A stretch of DNA of 21,565 bases from a virus, in the IMG/VR virus record IMGVR_UViG_3300043399_000637, positions 1 through 21,565 of that record, one strand, 5' to 3'. Both the position numbers and the translations under genes were made by a program. A model generated the notes under the pieces. The model was not told where the DNA came from and ran no database searches. It saw only the letters and a list, made by a program, of their open reading frames with translations. Positions 21,254 through 21,565 of the stretch are shown piece after piece (position 1 is the first letter of the stretch; each line of letters starts with the position of its first letter).

Positions 21254-21565
21254 TTGTTACTTCAGGTGTAATAGTAATTATTCCTTCTACTACTCTGGTA
21301 ACATTATTTGATGCGTCAACAATCTCAGCATCATATACGTATCTTCCAGCAGCAACGTTGACTGTAGCTGTAGAGTTCAGGGAGAGTGTCAATTTTCCAA
21401 CAGATAAAGATGTAGTAAACGAAACAGAATTAGTTGATGTGTAGTGTTTTCTAAATTGTGATCTTGAAGTGTATCCAGTAACATCTAATGGTTCGCCATC
21501 AGAATCTAACAATTCGATGTTAGCAGAATATGTTGTTCCTTGATCTATTATTAGATTCTTTTTAA
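21249..21565 (-). CDS. Virion structural protein, BppU-like N-terminal domain type (5' end outside the window)
   Basis: The reading frame is open from the right edge to the stop at 21249-21251, giving 104 visible residues. They begin KKNLIIDQGTTYSANIELLDSDGEPLDVTGYTSRSQFRK and end VVEGIITITPEVTR. The pattern 'DQGTTYS...L.DSDGEPLDLTGY..R.Q.R' is common in small beta-rich proteins near tail fibre and baseplate genes of cyanophages and resembles the N-terminal domain of upper baseplate proteins (BppU type). The TTG at 21510-21512 is internal, because the conserved motif continues upstream of it. Its real start lies beyond 21565. Location before the tail fibre supports a baseplate or fibre attachment role. 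Confidence 0.6.
   Translation of the reverse strand, partial: KKNLIIDQGTTYSANIELLDSDGEPLDVTGYTSRSQFRKHYTSTNSVSFTTSLSVGKLTLSLNSTATVNVAAGRYVYDAEIVDASNNVTRVVEGIITITPEVTR

Noticed and set aside
21249-21512. TTG at 21510-21512 as the start of the rightmost gene
   Set aside because: The frame stays open to the window edge, and the upstream residues IIDQGTTYSANIE belong to the conserved domain, so the true start is outside the window.

Overview
The window is a stretch of a T4-superfamily myovirus genome, visibly AT-rich. On the minus strand, from right to left, the genes gp13, gp14, gp15, gp16, gp17, gp18, gp19 and gp20 follow the T4 order (neck, tail completion, terminase, sheath, tube, portal). 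The tail fibre begins with the MADRDFVVKNGLVV motif, the late promoter motif is NATAAATA, and auxiliary sugar and sulfate genes are present. Together these suggest a marine phage of a low-GC Gram-negative host (cyanophage- or pelagiphage-like). The host itself cannot be read from the sequence.

Layout. (1) 1-8339, minus strand: the conserved virion and packaging block, with a free-standing GIY-YIG homing endonuclease gene (6829-7548) between gp13 and gp14. (2) 8398-10976, plus strand: a compact four-gene operon encoding an HldE-like kinase/adenylyltransferase, a cupin, a small HAD phosphatase and an HldD-like epimerase. These could cover the later steps of ADP-L-glycero-D-manno-heptose synthesis. 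(3) 10942-14758, minus strand: a kinase/nucleotidylyltransferase fusion, a Cys-cluster protein, a TPR-heptosyltransferase-like protein, a SAM methyltransferase and a sulfotransferase. (4) 14788-21565, minus strand: an adhesin block with an S74-terminated tail fibre and three paralogous RCC1 proteins. Each RCC1 protein has exactly seven repeats. They are interleaved with a DUF4376-type fibre-assembly protein and a putative 2OG-Fe(II) oxygenase.

Regions 3 and 4 read in one direction with mostly overlapping or near-touching genes, so they look like one long late transcription unit with an extra promoter before the sulfotransferase. It runs from the fibre promoter near 21240 to a hairpin with a short U-run placed inside the 3' end of hldD on the opposite strand. 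Late promoter motifs sit ahead of gp19, gp18, gp17, gp14, the homing endonuclease, gp13, hldE, the sulfotransferase and the tail fibre. The hldE and gp13 promoters face each other.

Working interpretation (inference): regions 2-4 form a linked host-surface and adhesin system. Heptose donor supply, a heptosyltransferase-like enzyme and a sulfation route could modify host lipopolysaccharide or the phage's own fibres, and a triplicated seven-bladed propeller set recognises the host. No stretch longer than 300 bases lacks a gene. I recognised no tRNA gene or CRISPR array. All calls come from reading motifs by eye; no database search was run.
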